This document shows positions 30,776 to 44,100 of a stretch of DNA of 64,000 nt, piece after piece. How positions within the stretch are numbered: the stretch's first letter is position 1; the number at the start of each line of letters is the position of its first letter. The DNA lies in assembly GCA_027627225.1 (NCBI GenBank), contig CM051034.1, positions 44,094,548 to 44,158,547 of the forward strand. Direction: 5' to 3'. The DNA comes from Congeria kusceri (lineage: Eukaryota > Mollusca > Bivalvia > Myida > Dreissenidae). Both the position numbers and the translations under genes were made by a program. The notes under the pieces were generated by a model. The model saw nothing but the letters and a program-made list of their open reading frames with translations, was not told the DNA's origin and made no database searches.

Positions 30776-31434
30776 GATTTATGACAAAATTTTAGAAAAG
30801 TGTCAATTTGCCAATCTGCGAACAGGTCCCTTTAACACAGATGTATCTTTGAGCAAGTTCTTGTAAAACATGTTATTTAAATATGAACAAGTCTCTTAAA
30901 AAAACACTCACGATCATAATCGCCATCTAAAGACATCCTTATTTAGTTTTAAGTAAAATATCATTCTGTTTTTTTCTAATAACTTATACAAGTGTTTCAA
31001 TAAATACTATACATGTATTTTCTATATAAACAAAGTGTTATCGAACGTAATCAACGCTACGGAGACTGAAAGTTTCATGTACGAGTCAGCCGAAACATTG
31101 ACACTAACAAACTTAATGCGTTCAAATAGACACTTTAATGGTCTTAACAAAAAGCCGAATGACATGGATTAATTTATTTGCTCCTACTTGCAACTATAAA
31201 TTTACGGGAATAGTGAAGGCAAATATAAATAAAAGGCTTTCAGCATATTTATGCTATTTTTCTTTAAAAGAACATGTCCACTTATTAGCTTATTGGAACG
31301 TTTGTTTTTTTCAAAACAGAAACTGCAAGCTATGTTTATTGAACAGAAACATGTAGTCTACCTAATGTTCAGCAATTTTATGAATGGTCATTGTCCTCTA
31401 TTCACAATACTAAATCTATTACTTCCAATTGACG

Positions 31435-31463
31435 GTTTCAACCACAGCTGTGGTCATCATCAG
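31435..31463 (-). other. Hammerhead-core-like hairpin motif (CTGATGA...GAAAC)
   Basis: The minus strand reads CTGATGATG, a stem with arms ACCAC and GTGGT, then TGAAAC. CTGATGA and GAAA around a hairpin form the catalytic core of hammerhead ribozymes, but no flanking stem III or convincing cleavage site is visible. It may be a relic or chance. Confidence 0.2.
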
Positions 31464-33193
31464 AATGACGAGCTTCACGGGTCATCGGTCATGTTCGACG
31501 ATTTCCGTCTCTTTTCGTGACCGTGGCGAAAATCGGATCGTAGAAGTTTGAGAGTTGGTAGGCCCCCCTCGTGACTGTTCATGACCTGTTTTTATTCATC
31601 CTTATGTTAATTCTCGTTCTGGTCTTATAGTCACTTTCGCTTTCAATCACATATGCCCCCTCAAAGTTTATTTCACGGTTATATAGATTAACGTGGTCTG
31701 GAATGGTACTTTTGTTCATTCCTGTTTCAGTTTGCTTTCTGTTTGATCTTGTAAAAGACCTTTTTTTGTTCTGTTCTACGTCTTGCGAGTGTTCTTTTAA
31801 TCTGCTCCAAATTTCCGTTAATTGTAAGTACAATATTTAGTGCTGTGAACAGAGGAAAATGAAAATTCATGATACTGGATTACCAACCCGATGAATTCAT
31901 TCAAGCATATACTATTAAGCAATGTTAAGCAATTATCGTTGTTAAACAGTACATTTCGCGTTTATAAGGGAAACTAATTTTTTACAATGATGAATCTTCT
32001 CTCACAATACGTTTTAAAACCGCAGTCCGTAGAATATAATTCAATACACCTGAAATTGGCATAAGTTGTAATGAATGTTCATGACGTTTTTTTGGCTGAA
32101 AACTGTTTCTTATTTACGAAAGGCATTTTATAATGTCTATGTTCCAAAGCGCTTGGTACGAACGGAATATACACCAATGTACATGCTAATTTACACCAGA
32201 GGCATCACCAGCTACATGTATTGCATACAGATAATTTTACGATAAAAAGTTACCAAAACATTATTATTTTAACGATTTCAATGCGTTTTTTAAATTGTAT
32301 TTTGATCGTTAAGATGTCCACTAAAAACGAATGTTTATTTTTTTTACACATATTTCTGGACTGCAGCTTTTACAATTCCAGAATACCATGAAACTGTTAG
32401 ATATCTAAAACTCGGATATAGAGAAAATTTGTTACTTTCATTATAAGATCGTATTTTATTTCATGTGTGGCCATAGAAAACATTTGATTTCAACATTAAG
32501 ACAGAAACTAATCGTACAAGTAATAAACACTTTTCTCAAGTTTGTTAAAGAAATAATATTTTTCTATCATAGTTTGTTGTCGAATAGCCCACGGTAATGA
32601 GCATAGATGCGTAGGAATTAAATCACGAGTACGAAGCACGGGTGCTTTAATAACACATATCTATACTCCTTATCATAGAACAATATTATTTCGATCTAGA
32701 TCTAACACGAGCATAGCCTGTACTTTTAAAGGTCCTGAATGAGAAATATACGTATGTTTACTCCGCCTATCTTTCCACAAAGTACATTTACTGGCGCGTT
32801 TCAGTGACGTCAAAATCTTAAAATCTCGATAAAGGCCGCAACACTGTGTCCACACTGTGACCACAGCAGGTTGCCAATACACAGAGTACAATACCCCAGA
32901 TTTGGGGGATGAGGTCAGATAAAGAAAGATTAAAATGTGCCTTTAATCACGAGCATTGTACTGCTCCGCCCAGAATTTGTTGCAGATTGAGAATAATCTA
33001 TAGTTGATTACTTTCTTTGTCTTAGTAAACTACCGGTAGCCATGTGTCATGTTAGAATTTTTTTTATGCAAATTAATATACACGTACATAAATATTCTTA
33101 CTGTTTCCAATAATCAAGACAAAGCGCACAAATATTTCAAAAAAAGGTCCTGAATGACACAGCGTGAAAAGAGCAAATTCCGTCATTTCACTC

Positions 33194-34263
33194 GACCTAA
33201 TGAAGAGCTATTTTCCACTTTTCAGCTACTTACGCAAGATCTATTTTTGTTCGTTTCATCATATTTTTTGTGATAATGAAATAAAGTACCAAATAACACT
33301 GCAACACATACCAGGTAAATGGATTTAGCATCTGCTAAAACCGACAGAGTCTAATCACTATCAGCGGGGAGCAGTTCCGCTTAAATGCTCAGACTGTTGT
33401 AAATATTATTAAGGTCGTCAAAGAGGTTAACAAATGAGGGTATTTGAGAACGCGTAAAACTTGAATCGTGCGTTAAATCAGCGAATTGAACGATTGCCGA
33501 ACATAAACAACGCGTTTTCCTCGTGATCCAGCCCGATTCCAGCGAATCGTCTGCCACGTTTTCACTTAACCACCTACGGAGCACTGCATAAACAACGTTT
33601 TGTTTCTATAATGATTTAGTGAATAAATGGCGAGCGCGATATAATAGGTGAAAACGGAGAAGAACAAGAGACGAAAATCAATGTAATCCATTTGCACCAA
33701 TAGTCACTAAGCTACGCATTCCCGCTGGCGACGACCTAATGAAGAGCTATTTTCCACTTTTCAGCTACTTACGCAAGATCTATTTTTGTTCGTTTCATCA
33801 TATTTTTTGTGATAATGAAATAAAGTACCAAATAACACTGCAACACATACCAGGTAAATGGATTTAGCATCTGCTAAAACCGACAGAGTCTAATCACTAT
33901 CAGCGGGGAGCAGTTCCGCTTAAATTCTCAGACTGTTGTAAATATTATTAAGGTCGTCAAAGAGGTTAACAAATGAGGGTATTTGAGAACGCGTAAAACT
34001 TGAATCGTGCGTTAAATCAGCGAATTGAACGATTGCCGAACATAAAGAACGCGTTTTCCTCGTGATTCAGCCCGATTTCAGCGATTCGTCTGCCACGTTT
34101 CACTTAACCTCCTACGGAGCACTGCATAAACAACGTTTTGTTTCTATAATGATTTAGTGAATAAATGGCGAGCGCGATATAATAGGTGAAAACGGAGAAG
34201 AACAAGAAACGAAAATCAATGTAATCCATTTGCACCAATAGTCTACGCATTCCCGCTGGCGAC
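33194..34263. repeat. 539-bp direct tandem duplication
   Basis: 33194-33732 is repeated at 33733-34263 with only scattered substitutions and small indels. One example is a single-base loss in the 'cacgttttcac' run, and there is a short deletion after 'gcaccaatagtc'. A minus-strand open frame at 33381-33584 is broken by that base loss in the second copy, so it is not treated as a gene. Confidence 0.9.
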
Positions 34264-34911
34264 GAAAGCGATGCCTGGGACAAGTAATTGTGCGTACGCT
34301 AAAAGGGATGGACCGATTCACGTTTAGTTAATATAATATTGATTGGCAAATCACATTACTTAAACAATTAGCGCTATATTGATGTAAATCATTTTTGCTT
34401 TCAATAGCTTACAACAGCGCGGCGTGTCAGTGTATTGAGCAGTTTTCCTGACAGTGCACGGAAACTATTTGCGGATGACATGAGTCTTTCTAACGGCTGG
34501 CGCTGGAAACGAATAACGGGCCTATTGAAGCGGAATATACAGTGAATGAAATCTTAGAATATATAATCTACACGTTGACTTATGTATACAACAGTGTAGG
34601 AACAGCATTTCTGAAAGTCATAATGTTATGGTCGTTGGGAATTTCCGTCTTATTATGACGACGTATATATTATGGTTTGAACTTGTTCCGGATGGTGGTA
34701 TTATTACAATGTGTGTGCTATAAAACGGATTTTAAATTCAATTTTTGTATTTATTATTTAGTGTTTTTTTTCAGTGCGTGTATTTAGATTTTTATAATAT
34801 AAAAATAAATGCATTTGATTTGCACATTAATTTCCTTAAGAAAACATTTTGGATTACACATACTACAGTGTCAGCTGAAATCACTTGAAATAACAACAAC
34901 AGCTTTTCAAC

Positions 34912-34919
34912 TTTATATA
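34912..34919 (+). promoter_or_regulatory. Candidate TATA box for the two-module secreted protein gene
   Basis: 'tttatata' lies 190 bases upstream of the chosen ATG and predicts a start near 34945 and a 5' leader of about 160 bases. AT-rich surroundings make such matches common, so this is weak. Confidence 0.25.
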
Positions 34920-35103
34920 CAACGCCGTGGGAAAGACACACGAATATTTGTAATATGAAAACAGACATACCAGCGACGAGTTAGAAAAGATGAACATTCT
35001 TTGACATGGGTTGAACAGTTTGCAAATAACCAATATTGATCTTTTAATATCAATGTAATGTAATTATCTAAATAAAGCTACAGTGATTCGATGCCAGGAA
35101 TGG

Positions 35104-38100
35104 ATGCGTTTTGCTTTGTAAGTATATGTAGTAAGGTATCATTTTATTAGTTTAAAGTCAATAGAAAATATGTCCTGTACAATATAAATGCCTATTTTCA
35201 CGTTGAAATTGTATTCGAATGCACACAGATAGTGCTTTCTTTTAATAATTGAATGATAAGGCATTTAAATATTGACTAACAGGAATGTCTAAATGTTCAA
35301 TATCCATGGTTTACATATACTAAAATTCACGTTTAACCTCGACATATTATAAAACACTCTTCTTCTTTCTTGTTTCGACCCTTTTACATGTTCTATTGCG
35401 TTTTTTTCTGAACCAAAGGTCTACAAATAATTATAATATAAAACATTCATTTTTGTTTCAGATCAGTTTGTGCATTTGTCTGTCTGTGCTTGTCTCCCAT
35501 GGTAAGATTAATTTATTTTCTTAGTCTCCAATTTATGTTCTTTAAAAAGTAAGACATATTGATTGATTCTCAAACAATTAATTTACACTTAAATATGTTA
35601 CCTTAATGTAATCAGCTAAACAATATATTTTCATTGTCTCCAAAGAAGAAATGCGAATTGATGTTTCAATCCGACAATAAACCAAAGTTTGTGTTCTTAA
35701 ATAGTTAAGACTATTTTCTTTTCACTGTTTTCTTGATTGATTTTCCGACCTTCCTTTATTGGTAATTTTTTTATTTGACTGAGATGTCATCGATAGTTCT
35801 CCTGAGAAATGTATTTTTTGACAGTTTAAGTGCCTCTTTAATTTATTATGCCATCATTTTACAGAGACAATGCACAATTGTTTTGCCAATTCCATTAACC
35901 CTTACAAACGAATTTTTGAACTGTATGATTAAATTGTTTAATGAATAGTGCCTATTTCGACAAATACTATAACATAAAAATAAAGTAACATTTACTAACT
36001 GTGTTATTGAACTTTTCTTTTACATTTTTTTTTCAGAGTTTTGTTTATTTCATGCTCGGTCTTTTTCACATTGCTAGTTCAATTGATCAATTGATCGAAT
36101 CATGTGTGTATATCGTGGAATCATTTTTTTGACATTTTTTCAGAATTGTGTTTATTTCATGCCCGGTCTTTTTGACATTGGTAGTTCAGCTGATCGAATC
36201 ATGCGTGTATATCGTGGAATCAAGAAGAGTCACCGAGCGGGACATTCTAGAGCCAGTGCCTGTGACTGTCCAACTTATAGAACGTAAGATGTTTTATTTT
36301 ACTAAATATTACTTTCTTGTCCTGAAATGTAACTTATCTTTATTCGAAATGGAGTCAGCAATGACAGCCCTGACCCCACGACTACGAACATTCAAGATCT
36401 CAAACTTAGTATCAACTTTAAAATATTTACCAATGAGAATGCTTGTTACATTTAAGCTTTGATTTGGTTGGTTGAATGGTAAATAAGCTTTGATTGGTTG
36501 AATGATAAAGATTAAGACTAAGATTGAGCTTAAGAATGTTCATAGTCATGGAGCCTGTACTTAATGAGATGTGCTCAAGAAAATTATTAGTATTATTTAT
36601 TTATTGTTTCTTAATTACTGTTTTATAGATTCCTAAAATGTTTCATAATACATGATGCAGTTTGTTACTGTTATTTGTAATATTTTGCTGTTAAAACAGT
36701 CATTTACAGTACAGTGACTGTGTATCAATTATGATCCTGCATTATATTTATTATGTGTTCAATAAGTTATGTATTTATTAAATTCTATATTTAATAATTA
36801 TATAAATATTGTATTCTTTGAGAGTGCATTTTGTCAACCCGAGGAAATACTGTTGACCAAGGCGAAGCCGCGGGCAACAGTATTATTCGAGGGTTCACAA
36901 AAATGTACTTTCGCCCTCAAAGAATGCAATATTTATTTTATCATACCGGAACAAAGATTTTGTTGAAGAAATACCTTTCACGTCAAACTGTGTTGCCATT
37001 TTAAACGTCAGATGTCTGGACAAACCGTGAATGCGTTTTTGTAACACGGAGTAACCGTCAGATGTCTGGATAAACCGTGAATGCGTTTTTGTAACACGGA
37101 GTAACTTACTGACTGTTTCATAAGCGCCTATTAACTTTCAATTATTGACTGTTCCGTATTAATATGAACAAAGAAGGAAAACAGAAGAGTGAGGTATACT
37201 AATACATTTTATTGATTGTAATATAAACATGTACTTTTACATAGTTGTATTGTGAAACTTATGTCACTATTGTATATAATTAATTCTATGTGAAAAAGTA
37301 CGCCAAAAATGACGTTACGTAACGTGATGTCATGACGTCATAATGTATTTTTTATATTTAAACCTGATGTAGACTATTTAAGTCGAAACGCGTAGTGAAT
37401 TGGATTTTGTCCTTTTTTCTTAATTTCAATAAAATTATTATAATATACACCATGTACTTTTACACAATACTGAATAATTTAATTTAATGTATTTCACGTC
37501 AACAGACGTTCGAATACATACTATTTGAAAACAGACGTCTTTAAATTTGAAGGATGACGGAAGCACACGTAACAAGCATCCGTTGACCCTTTCTTAGAAA
37601 TATTAAAACTTTCAGTTGAGACAATAAAATGAACGTGCCTGTAACACCTGGGGTCAAATCCACACAGATCCCAAAGAAACACTTAGATACAGTAATATTT
37701 AAGTGAAAAGTTCAAATGAAATCATCATTGTGATTATCAATAATTTCTATCTGAAATAATTTAAAGCAACTGATGGTTTTTTTTTCAGATTAAAACCATT
37801 TAAGACAAAATAAACGTTAAATGAAACAGCCACAGACTTAAGGAATTTTATTATTTTTTATTATTTTGAGACATTTACCTAAGTTTGCACTAAGGAGCTT
37901 TGTGGATATGGGCCCTGCTAAAATGTTAGTAATCAATAATTATATAATAATATTAACATTATGTTATATTCAGACCTATCAGCAATTCCTTTACTAAACC
38001 TTCATAAGACGCCTACGTACTACATTATATATGTATATTTGTATTTCTAAACATGTTTTACCAGTACTAAATATTAGGAGAAAACCAGAATAACGTAAAG

Positions 38101-41100
38101 CAATACACACGCGCTGCATGAATATTCAAGTAAATGTAACTCAATCTGTAATCGGGATTAGAAAAGCGCTCATTACAATAGGCACAGTCCTTCATTTCAA
38201 ATAAGCGACACATTGCCTTCACTGAACAGACGATACAACGCAGCAGACAAAAACACCATCCACAAACATTTAACTTACGCAAACGTTCTTCAGTCTGACC
38301 GCAGTCTCACTTAAGTGCAAGATATTCTTGCATGGCCAGGATAGTATTTTAATCAGAATGACCAAACTGAGCAGAAACATAGGTTAATACAAATGTAATT
38401 CAACATTGAACGTATCGGACACAATAAGACGATTTTTACAGTGCAAGTCGATTTGCATTTACATTGAAACTGCTTAATTCTGCGCCATGTGTGAGGTCTA
38501 AAAAGCCGATTGTTTATGTGTAATGTACTGCTATGAGGTTACAATTTTAAATTACACTCACATGCGTAATGACTCATTATGGGCCAGATTGCCAAGACCA
38601 ATAACAATAGTATTTAAAGGCTTCACTGGTGTTTCACGCGTCCTCATATAAATCAATCTGATTAAAATCATTATTATTCAGGCCTTGCATGCAAATATGA
38701 GATACATGTAAATTAAACCCCAGAAACATCAACTAGCGAAACACCTTTTTAACATCACATCGACTGGTCCTTTGTTTGAGGCAAAGACCAATTGTCTATA
38801 CTTCACAGTACAAAACTTTACACAAAACATCACAAAACATAAAATTATTAAAACTGGGGTCACCGCCTTCGAACGGTCAAAATAAAAGCATATGACTCCC
38901 AAATTACCCGCTGTGTACAAGTTTTTCATTGTTTTACATCACACAGAACCCTTCGGAGTCTGCGAGATTCCGCCGTTGCTAAGAGACCGCTGGATGCTGA
39001 TGACAGAGGACAAGGAACGGATGAGGATACGGTCCCATTCGATGACTGTGAGGTACCCGCACCTGTCCAACACCACCAAGGTCAAGTACAGGTGTCTCGA
39101 GAGCAAGGGATACACGTTTCTGTTGGGGTGAGAATGTAATACTTAAGTTTGAGACTTTAAATGGAGTGGTGTAATGGTGTCCGCCCTGCAATTTGACTGG
39201 TGTAATGATGTCCGCCTTGCGGTTTGATACTGTAAATGCAGTGGTTTATTAGTGTCGGCCTTGCGATATGAGTGGTATAATGATGTCCTGGTTGCGGTTT
39301 GATACAGTGGTGTAATGTGGTTCGCATTTCGATCGGGAAATCGTGATTTTGATCCCTACTCGGTGAGCTTCGAAGGATCTTTTATAAAAGACACCAAATA
39401 CTTGTTCTATCTATGAGACGGACTCGACAGTGTCTCAATAAGCCTTTGGCTTTTGACATAATCGAACTTTAAGAAATAGGTTGAATTTAAATAATTTAGT
39501 TTAATAAATTTTGAATATAGTAGTTTAACTTATACAATACTTATTTATTTATTTTTTAAAATTATTATAGTTTACTTTTATTATTTTATTTGTGTGCTTT
39601 TACGCCTTTTGGTGTATTAATGTTTGGCGATGCCACCTGTGGTATCAAGTAATTTTATCATCCCTTCCATTATATTTGTACACCCGACGAGTTGAGTTAA
39701 AGGCATACACAAGGTTCTACAAGTTAAGACATACATACAGATTTTAATTAAGAATTTAAATAAGATTTTAAGAAAACAAATGAAATTAAACATTATGACC
39801 CAACACAAAATATTTTTTTTTATTAATTTCACTCTATTGCTTACATTGTCAACTCATCAAAACTTCCCAAAGTTCCTCGTGTTTTATTGGTTTACCGTGC
39901 TGCTTGCCAAAAAGCAACGGTGACATTCGGATTAAGGCCGCAAACGATGATATGCAAATAAACAAAGCAAATGTTTATAAACAGTTTTCTTGGAGGCTCA
40001 GTTTTTTTTTATATTAATCAGTATCCAACAACCGAATTGCTTCCTGACGCAGGGTACACGTGTAACAGATACAACAAGACACTTTGACCAAGCATGAAAT
40101 TTTTTAACTTTAGTGTGACTTTAAAAAATAGCATTATGAAGTGGATCTCAGACTCCTTTATTTATTCAACTAAATATGCCACATTTCTATTGGGGCGAGA
40201 TTTGTAGATTGTGATCACTATGTAACTAATATTTCCTTAACATTTATAAGTCTCTCATTAATAACAAAGTTGGTATTAATAGATATGGAAACATGAAACG
40301 TTTTGATAGAAATTCCATAGTTATAAAGTAGATCGCTATATTTATAGGCAAAAACTAAACGTTTAAATGTTTCAGTATTATATATGTAACTTCAAGAATG
40401 ATATCTTTAGTGGTGTTTTACTTTAATGTTCAAAACAAAGAAGTGAACAATATGTAAATTGTCAATTTAGTAGTATGAGACATGTATATTTTTATTGCAC
40501 CACAGTGAACAATGGGTATCTGAATATTAAATGCAATGGAAAAAAAACTTAAACAGTATCTAAGCATCTCCCATAAAATATGAGATATGTTAGTATATCT
40601 GTGCAGGCCGTTATAGAAATACGTTTCGGCTTGATTGAGGTCCACAGGATATGGGTGGACGTATTGTGGACTTAATTATGTCCTCTGTTAGCGTTATATT
40701 TCGCTTGGCGACATAGTCATTACTGAATTTGATGTATAGGATATTCGTCCTGTATAGCGCTTTCCTACATTCATTTTGGCCTGCTTCTTAGTAATTGTAG
40801 CATATCTTAAGCTGCTAGAGACAGAGCAATAGATGCTGTTGTGTTTACGCACACGCTTGTGGTGTGCATAAGTTGTTATTGTAACAATGTTTAGTGTCGA
40901 TGTTTAGTTCTTGAAACATTAATACTGGGTACATGAACGCATACATGGAGATACAATAGTTACAATTTTAGAACTTGAGACAAAATCGCAGATAGATGTT
41001 GCAATAATGAATAAAATTGTAATACTGATTATAAAATATATATAATGAACCCCTGTTGCCTCGCCAGTAGACAAACTCTTAACAACTACATTTGTTTTTA

Positions 41101-44100
41101 TTTTGTTATCAATTGCCAATGCATCACAATGACATCAGGAATACCACGAAGCACACGCAACACATCAAACTGACCGACGGAACATGGGTTAAATCAACAT
41201 TTAGTATTAAAAACGTGCGGCATACAGGAGCTACAATGATACAAACAATCGTTCACACATACACTAAAGGTTATAACGCACCACCGACTAAAAGTGCCGT
41301 AACGTTTCAATTACGTATTTCATCTGCGTCGTGGTTAATACGAATTTCTTTCGTATTTTTTCCAATATTTTGGTATGAACACATGCATGTACAACTTTAA
41401 TAATTCATAGCTGACATTTCAAGGTGAAATTCTAAAATTAAGGAAAAAATAAATAAATTTCCATTTGGTGCGTTATAAATATTAGAAAATACAATAATTT
41501 CCATTTGGTGCGTTATAACTTTGGTTGAGTGTATGTCCCTCTTGAATAACCTGATGAGAAAAAATAAAGAAAACACATCTTTCTTTCATATATAATATCA
41601 GGCAACGCTTTAAGTTGAAATCCAGAATAGACACAATTTATTTCCACCAATGGGATTTCTCTTGGTAATGACTGTAGTAAATTATACAACTCCAATGTAT
41701 CAGCATTAGATAACTTTTTTTTTAAAGTCAATGCTCTATTTAAGGTCAGCACATTCAATTTTGGGACGCAAACAGAATGTTAGGTTCTTTAACAAACCGA
41801 TTTTAATGCATACGCACAGTCTATTGGCTACTTAGGTATGTTTGTACACTTTGATTAGATTTTGGAAACCAATTAATATTGAATTAGGGAGCCCGTTCTA
41901 TAAGCTCATTTTCAATCAAGAAAGACAATACCGCCTTACGTCTCACATCATGAAATCTCCAATAAATGAATGTACACGCGATAGAATTCTCGTTGAATGA
42001 ATTGCAACATGTGACTCATAAATCATATAGAGGAAACATTTGCTCTCCGCACGTTAAAAATAAACGGTTTAACGGTTTAACAGTTAACAAATTTGTTTGC
42101 ATTCACAGCAATGTCAACCATGCATGCACTATTGCGCCATCACACAGTTATTGTCATGTAAAACGTTGTACAACTGATCCTATCCCTCTCAACATCCCAT
42201 GTGACGGTAAAAAAACACAAGACACATTGCTATAACATGTTCATAGGTCGTTTGATCTGAACATGTTCAGGATGCAAAAACACTCTGGTGGAAAGTTATG
42301 CTTCAGCTACCAGTAGATTGTGAATGAATGCTTCCAGGCTGTTTCAATCCATATGCACATGAGCGTGAACACTATATCCAGCGACATTTTTTTTATATTT
42401 TAGTTTCTCTGACATTTTGAAAGAAAAATTCCTGTCGGACAGCAGCAATTAAATAATAAAATAAAAATAAATTTATATTATTTACACTTTTTTTTCGCAA
42501 TACACAGGGCAAAAACAATTATAATTCAATACAAAGTTTTCATATAAACATGCATATAAAATCAACATGATTTACGTTGAATTAATATATGTTTCATTGT
42601 GTTTTATCAATTTCTGATTTATTACTTTTACAATGTTGGTTTTGTTGCAATTTGTGTTCCGTTTTTGTAAAAAAAATCGGATTGGCGATTCCGACAAACA
42701 AAAAATCAATGTTATATCGATGTTGATAAAACTGAAGTTCTATAACCATTTGCAGTTTCTGATGGTTAATTGTTTTGTTTTTGTTTCTAGAACATACATT
42801 TGGTAGATGATCTGCAAGTACGAACCACAATCACACGCCAATGTTTTGACACTGAAATATAATACTAGCATGCACTGCATTTATAACAATTGTATAATTA
42901 TGAAATTATATACTATCAAGATGAAAGGAGACTTATGATACAGTAACCGAATAAAGAGCAACCTACATATAACCAAATTTCTTCAACATTGCAAACATAT
43001 ATATTGCTTGTTGTTTTGTTTTCAAATATGTAAATGAGATCAAAGGTGATATCATTATCGATGCCTCCATGCCTAATATAAATGGCAGGTATTCAACATT
43101 TTATTGGCCTATCATTTACTGTAACTAAAACTTTTTTCGAAATCCCTTGTATCATTTGTTCAAAGACTTGAAAAAGTATACGTCTAATTTAAATCTTGTT
43201 TATACTTAAATTGTGTATTTGAATACAATCACATATATTTAATCAACATCACTTATATTTATTCAATTTATTCAACAGAATTTCCCAATTTTCCATTCAA
43301 AAACATTACGTCCACGTTTACAAACATCAAAATAGTATGAGAATCATTTGACATGGAGCAGTACATTTCCTAAATAATACGGGAGATATAACTAAAATGT
43401 CAAACATAATACCGGTTATATCGCGGAACGGGGTAACTGGAACCTTGGGCGAATTGGAAGCATTTTAAGTGGACTGCGTCTAAAGGCATTTGTCGACAAA
43501 TTTTGAAATGTGAGCCTACTTTTAGCACAATATGTTTACCGATGACAGCACTAAAATACAGTTTTACCGATTTTCATAACATAATTCACAATCAGGTTGA
43601 CATAAAAATAACATGTGAATTTATATTGTCTGCAATAGCTTATAATTTGTAATATATGTTTCCTCTAGTAACCTCTTCGATAAAAGACTGTCTGTAAAGG
43701 GCGCTTATTAAGTCTGTTTGCATGAACACATTGGGGTTTTGCAACGTACTTTCAGTTAGCACTACATTGCTTGGATTGTACCATTTCTAGTACCCAATTA
43801 ATCCATGTGCGCTTACCATTTCAAACACGGTAACAATTCCGATCACATGCAGACATGATGGAGAAGTTGTGGAGAACTTTTCAAATCCAGCTGGCCAGAG
43901 AATGATCAAATAGCATAGGTTTACTTAATGTAAGACATAACGTAGACTGCGTAATACAGCTGTTGTTTGGCGTTAGTGTACCACGTGACTTTGATTATGC
44001 GACACATTATTCAAAATTATGCGAGACAAACGGAGACTGTGTTCGGTTCTTATCAATATCTGCTTATTAATCAGAAGTAATGTTAGAGTTACTCGATGAC

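Larger units (their letters stand above)
28800..33190. other. Intergenic, no host gene recognised
   Basis: This is AT-rich DNA with scattered short open frames that lack splice signals or conserved motifs. It holds tRNA-like element R2 (30521-30775), a hammerhead-core-like hairpin at 31435-31463 (minus strand) and an R4 fragment near 32610. Confidence 0.5.

Noticed and set aside
35091..35117. First ATG as the start of the secreted-protein main frame
   Set aside because: Its frame fails to join the module-encoding frame of exon 4; only the ATG at 35104 runs in frame through all nine exons. The alternative frame is reported as a finding.
36143..36283. Exon 3 of the secreted-protein gene starting at 36144 after 'tttttcag'
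   Set aside because: That acceptor adds 46 bases and breaks the frame between exons 2 and 4; the acceptor at 36189 keeps phase 0.
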